Origin: Streptomyces sp. MMBL 11-1
GTDB taxonomy: Bacteria > Actinomycetota > Actinomycetes > Streptomycetales > Streptomycetaceae
Length of the DNA: 64,000 bases
Direction of reading: 5' to 3'
NCBI RefSeq assembly: GCF_028622875.1
Contig: NZ_CP117710.1
Location: 124,001 to 188,000 of the forward strand
Below are positions 1 to 7,694 of the stretch, piece after piece. Numbering within the stretch: the stretch's first letter is position 1; the number at the start of each line of letters is the position of its first letter. The position numbers and the translations under genes are program-made. Below the pieces are notes generated by a model. That model was not told the origin of the DNA. It did not search any database and saw only the letters and a list, made by a program, of their open reading frames with translations.

Positions 1-132
1 AGCTTCGAGGTCGTCCTTGCGGCCGTTGGCACTGCCCTCGTCGTAGGCGACGGAGGACGCTTGGCGTTGCCCAGCTGCATCGGTCCAGGTGAGGGCGAAG
101 TTCTGCATAGTGATCGGCATGATGTTCATCAT
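1..132 (-). CDS. Partial hypothetical protein (N-terminal part)
   Basis: An open frame enters from the left edge on the minus strand and begins at one of several ATGs (132, 129 or 120). The readable part contains MPITMQNFALTWTDAAGQRQ followed by a segment with SVAYDEGSANGRKDDLEA, which has a natural amino-acid composition and GC-rich third positions. It resembles small actinobacterial hypothetical proteins of the 'ALTWTDAAG...YDEGSA' kind, but I assign no function. No clear ribosome binding site precedes any start, so the exact start is uncertain. The C-terminus lies outside the window. Confidence 0.45.
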   Translation of the reverse strand, partial: MMNIMPITMQNFALTWTDAAGQRQASSVAYDEGSANGRKDDLEA

Positions 133-245
133 GGCCGGTGGGTCTGACACTGCCGCGGCGTCGACCGGTACGACTTGCCACTCGGCAGGGTGAACCGGTC
201 GCGGTCTGCGCCTGGGCGGCTTCGGTCGGCCGGTACGAAGGGTGC

Positions 246-899
246 ATGATCACGACGACCCTGCGGGGCCTTGCCGCTACCGCTCTCGCTGTTCTGCCGC
301 TGCTCGCCGCGGCTCCGGCTCAGGCCGCCGAGCCCTTGCCTCTGGCCGAAGCCGTTCAACAGCTGCCCCTGGCTGCTGAGTCCCGGGAGGGATACCAGCG
401 CTCCAGCTTCAAGCACTGGGTGGACGAGGACAAGGACGGGTGCTCGACCCGAGCGGAGGTGCTGATCGCGGAATCCCGAGTGGCTGCCACGGTCGGGCCT
501 CGGTGCAAGGTCACCGCGGGCCGGTGGTTCAGCTATTACGACGGCGTCACCCTCACGGCCCCGGGCGGCCTGGACATCGACCACATGGTTCCGCTCGCCG
601 AGGCGTGGGACAGCGGCGCCTCGGAGTGGACCGCGGCCCGTCGTGAGGCCTACGCCAACGATCTGTCCGCCGAGCGATCGCTGGTGGCGGTCACCGCGAA
701 GACGAACCGCTCCAAGGCCGACAAGGATCCCGACGAGTGGCTGCCGCCGCTGGCTGACGCCCGTTGCACCTACGCGGCGGATTGGGTGTCGACGAAACTG
801 CGCTGGGGCCTGTCGGTGGACGCGGCGGAGGGCGAAGCCCTTGCCGAGCTTGCGGAGGGTTGCGGCCAGGAGACGGTGACGTTCGAGCCAGCCTTCTGA
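246..899 (+). CDS. Secreted HNH-family endonuclease
   Basis: The 217-residue product begins with a Sec-type signal peptide (MITTTLRGLAATALAVLPLL, then AAAPAQAA), so it is probably exported. The mature part contains the HNH/DUF1524-like core 'LDIDHMVPLAEAWDSGAS', and further on 'ERSLVAVTAKTNRSKADKDP', the conserved Asn/Lys segment of this small secreted nuclease family. These Streptomyces proteins are predicted metal-dependent nucleases. I chose the ATG at 246 because the signal peptide begins there; the frame is open upstream to 138 but that stretch is not protein-like. It stands alone, with no operon partner. Substrate and biological role are not evident from sequence. Confidence 0.85.
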   Translation: MITTTLRGLAATALAVLPLLAAAPAQAAEPLPLAEAVQQLPLAAESREGYQRSSFKHWVDEDKDGCSTRAEVLIAESRVAATVGPRCKVTAGRWFSYYDGVTLTAPGGLDIDHMVPLAEAWDSGASEWTAARREAYANDLSAERSLVAVTAKTNRSKADKDPDEWLPPLADARCTYAADWVSTKLRWGLSVDAAEGEALAELAEGCGQETVTFEPAF

Positions 900-1530
900 G
901 CTCTTGGTCGCACCCTCCCTCACATCAGGCCGAAGTCGCTCGCGTCGCGGGTAGACACGTGCGGTCCACGAGAGATAGCCAGCGCTGAGGGATGTCCGCG
1001 GGCGGCCGGTCGCCCGGACCCTCCAGTTCACGGATCGTACGGTCGTGGAGGTCCCCGCCGCCGTCGTGCCGACGCGCTTGGCTACCTGGCGACGAAGTAC
1101 GCGCCGCGCCTCCGTAGACCCCGCAGACGGAGAAGAGACTGGCGAAGCGCCGGTCCTCGCAGGGTGGCCGTACCTCCAGGTACTGGACGGTGGACGGTGT
1201 CCGGACCGGTGGTGTCGCTCGTGATCCAACCCGCTCCGGCACCGTAGGCACGGCCGCTACGCTCACCCCTAATCCGCGGCGACGTGGAGCGCGCGGGCCA
1301 TGCCCCGTTCCCGGAGTACGCCCGATGCCGATAGCCGAGCCGGTGCGGTCCCCTCTCGCCCGGCACCGGACCCTCGCCCCGAGCGGTCCGGTATCCGAAT
1401 ACGCTTTTGTGTATCCGGTGAGCCGTTCGGCTCGCACGGCACATCCATCACAACACCGGGCGGAATAAGCCGACTTACCGCCACCCCTTGGTGCCCTGTG
1501 GCCATCGCTGGCTACCCTTCTGTACGCAAA
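900..1530. other. Non-coding gap with no recognised gene
   Basis: Open frames exist on both strands here but none has natural composition, a ribosome binding site or a recognisable family. The only structure I noticed is a pair of direct repeats GTATCCG at 1391-1397 and 1411-1417, which could belong to the promoter region of the secreted protein gene at 1570. It could also hold decayed coding sequence that I cannot identify. Confidence 0.5.
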
Positions 1531-1551
1531 GGTGCCCCAGGCAGGGGCACC
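1531..1551 (+). promoter_or_regulatory. Perfect hairpin in the 5' leader of the gene at 1570
   Basis: GGTGCCCC at 1531-1538 is the perfect reverse complement of GGGGCACC at 1544-1551, with a five-base loop. It lies just before the ribosome binding site (AGGGGG, about 1559-1565) of the secreted-protein gene. It could stabilise the mRNA 5' end, attenuate expression, or be an operator. There is no T tract after it, so it is a poor terminator candidate. Confidence 0.5.
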
Positions 1552-1569
1552 TGAACATCAGGGGGAATT

Positions 1570-1917
1570 ATGCGCAAGATGGCGGCGACTGCGGCGGGTA
1601 TGGCTCTGGCGCTGGGGGCCTTGGGCCTCACCACCGCTCCCAGTGCCTCAGCGGCGACACCCTGCCCGTCCGGAGCAGTCTGTATCCGCGAGACGAACGG
1701 CAGCATCCTCAGCAGGAACATCTTCTACAGCTACGGCGCCCACAACCTCTCCAACGTCACCGGCAACCGGGTACTGGTCAACAACCAGACCGGCGGCGCC
1801 GGCTTCCGGGTCTGCTACGACTACAACGGCGGCAGGTGCTCCGACGTAATGCGCGGCGTGGGCGAGTCCGCCCCGTACAACATGACGCCGATCAACTCAG
1901 TCGTCCTCGTGCGCTGA
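1570..1917 (+). CDS. Small secreted protein, peptidase inhibitor I36-like
   Basis: The 115-residue precursor has a clear signal peptide (MRKMAATAAGMALALGALGL, then TTAPSASA before ATPCPSG). The mature part has 'CPSGAVCIRETNG' near its start and a second Cys pair ('FRVCYDYNGGRCSD'), the layout of small disulphide-bonded extracellular proteins annotated as peptidase inhibitor family I36 in Streptomyces. A good AGGGGG site precedes the ATG. It is monocistronic and converges on the methyltransferase gene on the other strand, with a strong shared hairpin between them. Inhibitor activity is a family-level guess; it may only be a structural secreted protein. Confidence 0.75.
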   Translation: MRKMAATAAGMALALGALGLTTAPSASAATPCPSGAVCIRETNGSILSRNIFYSYGAHNLSNVTGNRVLVNNQTGGAGFRVCYDYNGGRCSDVMRGVGESAPYNMTPINSVVLVR

Positions 1918-1983
1918 GCACGCCCCACACGCGTCACTCGACGGCCGGCTGCAGAACTCTCACATCTGGTCGCTGACACCACC

Positions 1984-2019
1984 GTGGCCCGGCTGCCTTC
2001 CCGGAGTCAGCCGGGCCAC
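1984..2019. terminator. Bidirectional hairpin terminator between convergent genes
   Basis: GTGGCCCGGCTG (1984-1995) and CAGCCGGGCCAC (2008-2019) form a perfect 12-bp stem around a 12-base loop. It sits between two genes that end toward each other, at 1917 (plus) and 2159 (minus), where a shared terminator is expected. There is no T tract, which is common for Streptomyces terminators. Confidence 0.8.
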
Positions 2020-2158
2020 ACACGACTGCGTCGGCAGAGTACCGTCGGCGCGGCCCACAAGATGCCCGGGGCGCCAACCATGTCGGGGTGTCGGGGCCCC
2101 TTCATCGGTACCGCGTCGCCTTGCCTTCCCAGCTCCTGGGTTCAGGGCACTACGTCGC

Positions 2159-3304
2159 CTACGGAGCCCCCCTGGAGGGCAGGAGGGTGGACAGGTCGCG
2201 CTCGGGGGCGTCGATCCAGAGGCTCTGCCCGTGTTCGGTGACGGAGATACCCGCCCGGGCGCGGGTGGGCCGTCCGAGGGCTTCCCAGGCGTCATGGGCT
2301 GCTTCAGCTTCGTCCCAGAGCTGGCGCGGTCCGTACTGGGCGACGGAGTACTCGTCGGTGTCAGGGGTGTAGTCGGCCGAGGCCCAGGAGAGTTGGTCGT
2401 CAGCGAGGATCCAGAGGGTCATCTCGCCGCTGTCGTCGTCTGCGGTGACGGGGAGGTGCCAGGCGTCGGGCAGGGCCAGGCCGATATAGAAGAGGGCGTC
2501 CGCATCCTGGGCGATCATCAGGGGTGACAGGCCGGTCGGGGAGTGCCTGGCGTCCTGCAGGTGGTGCAGGAAGTCGTCGAGGTAGCCGCGCTTCGGCCTC
2601 CGGGTGCGAGAGCGCATGAAGGCCGGGTAGCCGGTGAATCTCCCCTCGGCACGACCCTCGTGAACGTCGAGGACCGCGAACGAGTACGGAAAGAAGGAGC
2701 CTCCCCACGGGCTGACGATGCGGCCCTGCGGCGCCTGTTCGACCCAGGCGAAGGGGATCTCGTCGACGGCGTAGGTGGCGATGATCCGCTGGTACGGGGC
2801 GCCTTCCGGCCACCCGTGACCGCCGTCGCCCGCCACGATGCACGGGGACAGGCCAGCCGCCGCATTGTTCTTCGCGGCCTGCTCGGCAAGAGCAGGATCG
2901 ACCTCGACGGAGACGACCCGGTCGGAGCCCAGACGGTGGGCGAGCCACGCCGCGTTGAGCCCCGTGCCCGCGCCCAGTTCTAGAACGCGGTCGGTGGGCT
3001 GCACATCGAGCAGAGCCAGCGCTTCCATCATGACGGAGGGCTGCGAGCTCGATGATGTCGGCAGTCGGTACTCGTCCGGGCCCGAGGGACGGCCGTCGTT
3101 GACCTGCGTAGTGATCGACACGTCGCTGTAGACCGCCTCAAGCCACCTCTGCGGAGTGACCGTGCGGGAGATCAGCTCATCGCCGACTTCGATGGCCTCG
3201 GGGAGGAACAGCTCGCGCCGTACGGAAGCTACAGAGTTCTCCCAAGGGCCCAGGGCCACCCCCTGGGCGCGCAGCGACTCCCGCAACCCAGCGGGCGAGG
3301 CCAT
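2159..3304 (-). CDS. PIMT-like SAM-dependent O-methyltransferase
   Basis: The 381-residue protein resembles protein-L-isoaspartate O-methyltransferases, especially the longer subfamily that accompanies RiPP peptides (the TgmC type of ATP-grasp systems). Diagnostic segments are 'LPTSSSSQPSVMMEAL', the SAM-binding motif I 'VLELGAGTGLNAAWLA', the acidic residue after beta-2 in 'VVSVEVDP', and 'YQRIIATYAVDEIPFAW' in the motif II/III region. The C-terminal third is an accessory extension seen in that subfamily. I place the start at the ATG at 3304, which overlaps the stop of the upstream 37-codon ORF (TGATG). No ATP-grasp gene is present within several kilobases, so the usual partner is missing. 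The substrate may be the small peptide, but that is inference. Confidence 0.75.
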   Translation of the reverse strand: MASPAGLRESLRAQGVALGPWENSVASVRRELFLPEAIEVGDELISRTVTPQRWLEAVYSDVSITTQVNDGRPSGPDEYRLPTSSSSQPSVMMEALALLDVQPTDRVLELGAGTGLNAAWLAHRLGSDRVVSVEVDPALAEQAAKNNAAAGLSPCIVAGDGGHGWPEGAPYQRIIATYAVDEIPFAWVEQAPQGRIVSPWGGSFFPYSFAVLDVHEGRAEGRFTGYPAFMRSRTRRPKRGYLDDFLHHLQDARHSPTGLSPLMIAQDADALFYIGLALPDAWHLPVTADDDSGEMTLWILADDQLSWASADYTPDTDEYSVAQYGPRQLWDEAEAAHDAWEALGRPTRARAGISVTEHGQSLWIDAPERDLSTLLPSRGAP

Positions 3305-3417
3305 CACTTCTTCTTCGGAGGGTTGCTCACCGGACCGCTCCACTGGCCGTCCGACTCCTTCGGTGACTGCTGCTTGTCCCCCTCGGTGCCGCCCTTACCA
3401 TCCCCGTGCTGCCCCAT
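3304..3417 (-). CDS. Small 37-residue peptide coupled to the methyltransferase
   Basis: A short ORF starts at ATG 3417 after a GAGGAG ribosome binding site and ends in a TGA that overlaps the methyltransferase ATG. The product begins MGQHGDGKGGTEGDKQQ and ends QWSGPVSNPPKKK; it is hydrophilic, with no signal peptide or Cys. Placement directly before a RiPP-type methyltransferase, with translational coupling, makes it a plausible substrate peptide or accessory factor. The family is not recognised and direct expression evidence is lacking. Confidence 0.6.
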   Translation of the reverse strand: MGQHGDGKGGTEGDKQQSPKESDGQWSGPVSNPPKKK

Positions 3418-3857
3418 ACCCCTGCTCCTCACATCAGACCGGCGTAACGGTCAGCATCCTCTCTCGCACGATGTGTGATCGAAAGGCGGAGACGAGCCAT
3501 ACTGCTCGCGCAGAGGTGGGGCTCCAGCGTCCTTCTCGTGCCGCCCCACCAGCTCCTGGACGCCGCCAGCGCTCCCTTACCGACCCCGGGCCCACCCGAC
3601 CTCGACGTAGACGAGACCATCGGGGCCCAGCCCGTGTGCGCCCCCGTCGTGCTGAGCTCGCAGTCCGGCACGAGACCGCGCAGGGATGCACTCGCCGCTA
3701 CTGGCTGGTGACCGAGCGGACCAGAGACAGAAGGCCGAAGAGCGGGTCAGGCAAGGTCAGGATGGCCCGCCACGCTTCCGAGACGGGCGAGCGTGGACCT
3801 CTGGGAAGAGCCCTGAAGGTCGCGTTCGCAGTGTGAGGTGGTCGATCAGGTGGCGGT
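3418..3857. other. Intergenic region, no recognised gene
   Basis: About 440 bases separate the 37-codon gene and the AIG2-like gene, both on the minus strand. Open frames on either strand are short or low-complexity and match nothing I recognise. The right-hand part is downstream of the AIG2-like gene; the left-hand part presumably holds the minus-strand promoter for the peptide/methyltransferase pair. Confidence 0.5.
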
Positions 3858-4346
3858 CTAAGCGCCTTTCGGCCGCCCCGCGGCTAGCCCAGGGGCAAGC
3901 CGGGCGCAGCGGGCTGCATAGGAGGCGAGGTATTGGTCCTCGAACGCTGCGGCATCCCAGTCGTCCCTGCGTACCTCACCTCCGGGCCATACGTACGCCC
4001 AACCCCGTCGGTCGTCGGAGAGCGGCAATTGCCTCAGTTCGTATAGATCGTCCTCAAACGCGTCGAGGATGCGCCACTCTTCGTCGCTCAGGTCGGTCAG
4101 TGCCAGCCCGGAGACAACGTCGGCGGGTGTTCCAGCGACGAGGCCCGGGTAGACGCGGCCTTCGAGTGCGGCGGCCCGGTAGCCCCGTGCGACGGCTGGC
4201 GACTTGGCCGGAACTCGGCCCAGTAGGGCCCGCAGGACGGCGTCGAACTGAAGAGTTCCGTAACAGAACAGCACATCGGGGCGTGGCGAGAGTCGGCTCT
4301 GGTGCTGAGTGGCTTCCGGGGGCGCGGTGGTTATGGCTTGCGTCAT
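3858..4346 (-). CDS. AIG2/gamma-glutamylcyclotransferase-like protein
   Basis: The 162-residue protein has the family signature 'VLFCYGTLQ' near residue 24, followed by 'YPGLVAG' and a conserved acidic region 'DEEWRILDAFEDDLYELRQL' typical of AIG2/GGCT-like folds. Related enzymes cyclise gamma-glutamyl amines or open related bonds with an active-site Glu; here the specific substrate is unknown. I start it at ATG 4346, which has GGAAAG upstream and lies 13 bases after the GNAT stop, rather than at the upstream ATGs that overlap the GNAT gene. It is the last gene of an XRE-GNAT-AIG2 operon. Confidence 0.8.
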   Translation of the reverse strand: MTQAITTAPPEATQHQSRLSPRPDVLFCYGTLQFDAVLRALLGRVPAKSPAVARGYRAAALEGRVYPGLVAGTPADVVSGLALTDLSDEEWRILDAFEDDLYELRQLPLSDDRRGWAYVWPGGEVRRDDWDAAAFEDQYLASYAARCARLAPGLAAGRPKGA

Positions 4347-4359
4347 GTGCTTTCCGGTC

Positions 4360-4932
4360 TTAGTGAGATGCCAGGTACATCGCGTCGTAGACGGGTGATT
4401 CTGGAGCGTGCTTGATCTGGCCCAGGATCTTGTATCCCCACCGGACATAGGCATCGTGGGCTGGCTGGTTGTCAACGATGCAGGTCAGGGCTGTGACCTT
4501 CTCCTCTCGGCCGGAGATGACCGTGTCGTGGATCTGACGTCCCAGACCGTGATTCTGGTGGGTAGGCAGGACCATGAGTTCCCGCAGCCAGAAGATGCCC
4601 TTGGAGTTGGCGAGGTCTTGCAACTGGGTCGGTCGTCGGGTGCTGAGGGACGTCCACCAGGGCTTGTCGTTGGGGAGTGTGGCGCCGTGGACGTATCCGA
4701 CGATGTGACCGTCCAGTCGGGCTGTCACCGTTTCGAATCCTTCGGAGTCGAAGGCGGCTTCGAGGCGGCTCCGGAAGGATTCGACGGAGAAGAAGGGGTC
4801 GCCGACGTAGGGCGGGGTGTCGTACACCGTGGCGTAGACGTCGACCAGCTCGGGGAGCAACGCTTTCGCTGACTGCGCGTCGTGCCGCTGAAGCTCCGGG
4901 TCCACCGTGTGCACTCTCCTTTGTTTGCTCAC
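4360..4932 (-). CDS. GNAT-family N-acetyltransferase
   Basis: The 190-residue protein has GNAT organisation: 'IFWLRELMVLPTHQNHGLGR' contains the beta-4 strand and the acetyl-CoA pyrophosphate loop, followed by 'ALTCIVDNQPAHDAYVRWGY', the typical motif B ending. It would transfer an acetyl group to a small-molecule or protein amine; the substrate is unknown. It starts with GTG at 4932, overlapping the stop of the upstream regulator gene by four bases (GTGA), so the two are translationally coupled. Confidence 0.85.
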   Translation of the reverse strand: MSKQRRVHTVDPELQRHDAQSAKALLPELVDVYATVYDTPPYVGDPFFSVESFRSRLEAAFDSEGFETVTARLDGHIVGYVHGATLPNDKPWWTSLSTRRPTQLQDLANSKGIFWLRELMVLPTHQNHGLGRQIHDTVISGREEKVTALTCIVDNQPAHDAYVRWGYKILGQIKHAPESPVYDAMYLASH

Positions 4933-6245
4933 GCGACGTGAGTTCTGATCTGTTCGATTAGGTCGCCGACGCCGCGGACGCGTCGATGGGCAATCAGACC
5001 ATCATGAACGACCGCCAACTGTGCGGTTGTTCGGGTAGACGCCATCCCGCTCGTGACGAGCTGGAGTGCCTGTGTCGCGGCGGCGAGCCCGTGGTCGAGG
5101 TCACCGTTCTGCACGGCCGCGACTGAGAGTCGGCCGAGGCACATTCCGCGATTTCTGGAGTGCGCGATGTCCTGTAGCGCTTCAGACCGTGCGAGGAGCG
5201 CCTGCGCTCGGGCTACCTGGCCGAGGTCGAGCCGGCACATGCCCTCCAGGCACGTCAGCTCGGCGAGATTGAGGAAGTCTGCCCAGTCCGGGTCCAGCTC
5301 GTGGTCGCCGCGTTCCCATTCCTGCCAGGCGCGTTTGATGGCGGCTTCGGCGTTGAGGACATCCCCGATGCGTGCGTGGCCCTGGGCTTCTCGGATGGCC
5401 AGCAGTGCGGTGACGCGGCTCGGGGCATTCCAGAGTTCGGCATGGCGCTGTCCGAGCTTGGCGAAGCGTACGGCCTCGCGTCCTTTGTTCAGGTCTACGG
5501 CTTGGCGGGCCATGTTGCTCAGGGTGCGGCTGGCGAGTACGTCGTCGCTGGTGTAGTTGGCCGCGTTGAGCGCTTCGGAGAAGTACTGGCGTGCCTGGGT
5601 CTGCAGTCCCGCGTCGTAGCAGAACCAGCCGAGCGATGTCGTCAGTTTCCCCGCGAGCGCGTGCAACTGCTGCCCCAGAGCGTCGTCGTAGATGCCTCGG
5701 TCGATCATGTGGTGTGTCCAGAGCAGATGAGCCCGGGTCGGTCGCCACAGCCTGTTCGCGCCGAACTGCTGGTCGATGGCGTAGTTGTCATCTGCTGCGC
5801 CGGACAGGAGCTCGACCTCCTCGGGCGAGATTCGCCACTCGCCGCTGCGGTCGGCGCCGGTGGTCGTTTCAGTCAGCCATGGGGGCGGGGCCTCATCGGT
5901 GAGAGGACTGGGGCCGGCGGCGACGAGGAGAGGGCTGGGTGACGACTGGCTCACCAAGGGCACCGGTGTGAGAACCACTGGACCCGCATTCTTATCTGCG
6001 GGGGGAAGGAAGCCCATCTCCTCGAGAGAGCACTCCCAGTAGGCGGTCAGCACTGCCCGGCTGTCGGGATGCGGCCAAGGTGGAGGGTTGAAGTTCTCCC
6101 ACTTGGAGTACTGGCGGACCGTGAACGTGGGCCTCTTGCTGATCCGCCCCTCTGCCTGGAGGCGTCGGGCAAGGGCTGAGAGTTCCTGGACGACCACCTC
6201 TTGCGTGCGGTTCGCTCGGATACGTAACGCCTTGAGTGTGCGCAT
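4929..6245 (-). CDS. XRE-like transcriptional regulator with TPR-type C-terminus
   Basis: The 438-residue product has an N-terminal HTH-like region ('LKALRIRANRTQEVVVQELS', then 'FTVRQYSKWENF') and a long helical C-terminal half rich in A/L/R repeats ('ASRTLSNMARQAVDLNKGRE', 'RMCLG'-type helices), typical of Streptomyces XRE-TPR regulators that pair with GNAT proteins. GGAGG lies about six bases before ATG 6245, making that start better than the GTG at 6251. The gene is divergent from the one at 6478, and three AAAGGGC repeats lie in the shared upstream region. It heads the operon and probably autoregulates. Confidence 0.8.
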   Translation of the reverse strand: MRTLKALRIRANRTQEVVVQELSALARRLQAEGRISKRPTFTVRQYSKWENFNPPPWPHPDSRAVLTAYWECSLEEMGFLPPADKNAGPVVLTPVPLVSQSSPSPLLVAAGPSPLTDEAPPPWLTETTTGADRSGEWRISPEEVELLSGAADDNYAIDQQFGANRLWRPTRAHLLWTHHMIDRGIYDDALGQQLHALAGKLTTSLGWFCYDAGLQTQARQYFSEALNAANYTSDDVLASRTLSNMARQAVDLNKGREAVRFAKLGQRHAELWNAPSRVTALLAIREAQGHARIGDVLNAEAAIKRAWQEWERGDHELDPDWADFLNLAELTCLEGMCRLDLGQVARAQALLARSEALQDIAHSRNRGMCLGRLSVAAVQNGDLDHGLAAATQALQLVTSGMASTRTTAQLAVVHDGLIAHRRVRGVGDLIEQIRTHVA

Positions 6246-6335
6246 GCCCACCTCCTCACTGTCTGGATGTCCTCACGGTAGCGACTTCGCCGACCGCGCG
6301 TGGGGCTTCGTCGGCTAAAGCACCAGGTCAGAGGG

Positions 6336-6365
6336 AAAGGGCAGGCGAAAGGGCGGCCAAAGGGC
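6336..6365. repeat. Three helically phased direct repeats, possible operator
   Basis: AAAGGGC occurs at 6336-6342, 6348-6354 and 6359-6365, with start-to-start spacings of 12 and 11 bases, about one helical turn. The cluster lies in the 232-base divergent region between the XRE-TPR regulator and the gene at 6478. Helically phased direct repeats in such a place often bind a regulator; binding is inferred only. Confidence 0.4.
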
Positions 6366-6477
6366 GTCTAAGAGGCGGCCAGAGTTCCGGGGAAAAGACC
6401 TGTTCACCGCTCCAGCTCTTCGCTGCACTAGGTCACGCAGCAGACACCCTGTGTTTAGCGTGATGGTGGGAGGGCTT

Positions 6478-7059
6478 ATGGAGGTCGGTGAGATCGCCGA
6501 GAGCACGGCTCTGTCCGTGTGGTTCTCCACCGCTACAGCGTGCCCCAGCACCGCGATCCGTCAGTGGCAGGCAAGCCCTCACGCTCCGCGCCGGCTGAAG
6601 TGCGGGGTGACCTTCGACGTCGTCCTGGTAGATCGGCGGTTGGTCAAGGCCGCGTTCCGGCTCCTCGATCAGTACGAGCAGCCTCTTGGCCCAGCTGTGA
6701 GGTTCACCAGCCTGAGCTCGGCCGCTGTGCTGGTGCCGAGCGGCACGGTCGGACGCTGGGGTCGCCTGGTGGCCGCCTCACAGTGGCCGGGCAGGCTCGC
6801 CCGGCCGGTATGCCTCGGCGAGGGGCACGCCCTCGTCGTACCCGCGCCCGCCCCCCTCGCGGCGACCGGGGTCGCACGATGGCTCTTCCCGCCCGACGAG
6901 GAGCAGACGATCGGAGGGGTACCGCTGCTGACGAGCCCTGGGCCACTCGCCCGATGCCTCGCCGAGGCCCTCACCTCGCATGCACCGGTGGAGCGAACCC
7001 CATTGCGCCGTGCGGTGGCAGCGGTCAAGTCCGCTCTGCCGTACTCCGGGAGGCCGTGA
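6478..7059 (+). CDS. Hypothetical protein, primase/polymerase N-domain-like
   Basis: The 193-residue protein starts at ATG 6478 after a GGGAGG site. Its sequence ('TACPSTAIRQWQASPHAPRR', 'VRFTSLSSAAVLVPSGTVGR', 'GHALVVPAPAPLAATGVARW') recalls the bifunctional DNA primase/polymerase N-terminal-like hypothetical proteins of Streptomyces, which usually lack a helicase part and have no proven function. No catalytic acidic pair is obvious to me, so it may be a non-catalytic relative. It is transcribed divergently from the XRE-TPR regulator and may be its target. The family assignment is tentative. Confidence 0.65.
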   Translation: MEVGEIAESTALSVWFSTATACPSTAIRQWQASPHAPRRLKCGVTFDVVLVDRRLVKAAFRLLDQYEQPLGPAVRFTSLSSAAVLVPSGTVGRWGRLVAASQWPGRLARPVCLGEGHALVVPAPAPLAATGVARWLFPPDEEQTIGGVPLLTSPGPLARCLAEALTSHAPVERTPLRRAVAAVKSALPYSGRP

Positions 7060-7127
7060 TGACAACGGCACCAGCGCAGACCCTTCGCGCGGCCGTACTT
7101 GGGCGCATGCCCGGGGAAGGGCACGGC

Positions 7128-7616
7128 TCAGGGGCGCTCACTCGCGTTCTTCCAGTAGTCCTGCAGCATGTCAGAGGGCCACGGCGGCTGGTGCACCGTT
7201 CCGCGGGGAAGCATCTCCGCGAAGACGGGCGCCAGGTCGACAATGGGAGTACCAGCGTCAGCGTCCAGATCCGTGACGTGCAGATCTCGTCCCTCGACGC
7301 GCAGCAGCCTCGGGTACGAGATTCCGATCCGGGCCGGACGCCGGTGGTTTCGGTGGACAAGGCCTCCGGTGGCCGGCCAGTCCGGATTTCCCCGCGGGCT
7401 CCGCGGTTCGAGTTCGATGTCGCTGTCCGATCCCTGGCTGAAGTGCCAGACCACTTCCAGGTGGCTGAACTCTTCAATGCCCTGCAGTGCGCTTTCCGGG
7501 AGACTCGGCACGAGACGGATGACCGACGCGACGCCACCCTTGTAGTCGTCAAGACGACCGGTCGAGCCCTCTACGACCGTGGCGATCACCGGCACCTGGA
7601 TGTGATGGTCGAACAC
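7128..7616 (-). CDS. TrmO/YaeB-like tRNA N6-methyltransferase family protein
   Basis: The 162-residue protein matches the TrmO (TsaA/YaeB) beta-barrel family: 'LQGIEEFSHLEVVWHF', a Gly/Arg-rich loop ending in 'RPARIGISYPRLLRVEGRDL', and 'LDADAGTPIVDLAPVF'. In Escherichia coli TrmO methylates N6-threonylcarbamoyladenosine at tRNA position 37 using SAM. Actinobacterial paralogues like this one, in accessory regions, may have other substrates. Length and motif order agree with the family. It lies head-to-tail with the regulator gene to its right and may be co-transcribed with it (79-base gap). Confidence 0.8.
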   Translation of the reverse strand: MFDHHIQVPVIATVVEGSTGRLDDYKGGVASVIRLVPSLPESALQGIEEFSHLEVVWHFSQGSDSDIELEPRSPRGNPDWPATGGLVHRNHRRPARIGISYPRLLRVEGRDLHVTDLDADAGTPIVDLAPVFAEMLPRGTVHQPPWPSDMLQDYWKNASERP

Positions 7617-7694
7617 GTTGCCCCTCTTCCTCTGAACGGGTCCGCCCGGTGCCGACGTGCGCGCGTTCGATTCCGGGGTTCCTTACGGTACGGG

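Noticed and set aside
129..1229. Minus-strand open frame of 366 codons across the HNH nuclease gene and following gap
   Set aside because: Arg/Gly-rich, no family; the plus-strand gene has a signal peptide and nuclease motifs.
1391..1417. GTATCCG direct repeats as a defined operator
   Set aside because: Only two short copies 20 bases apart with no regulator gene adjacent; too weak for a separate feature.
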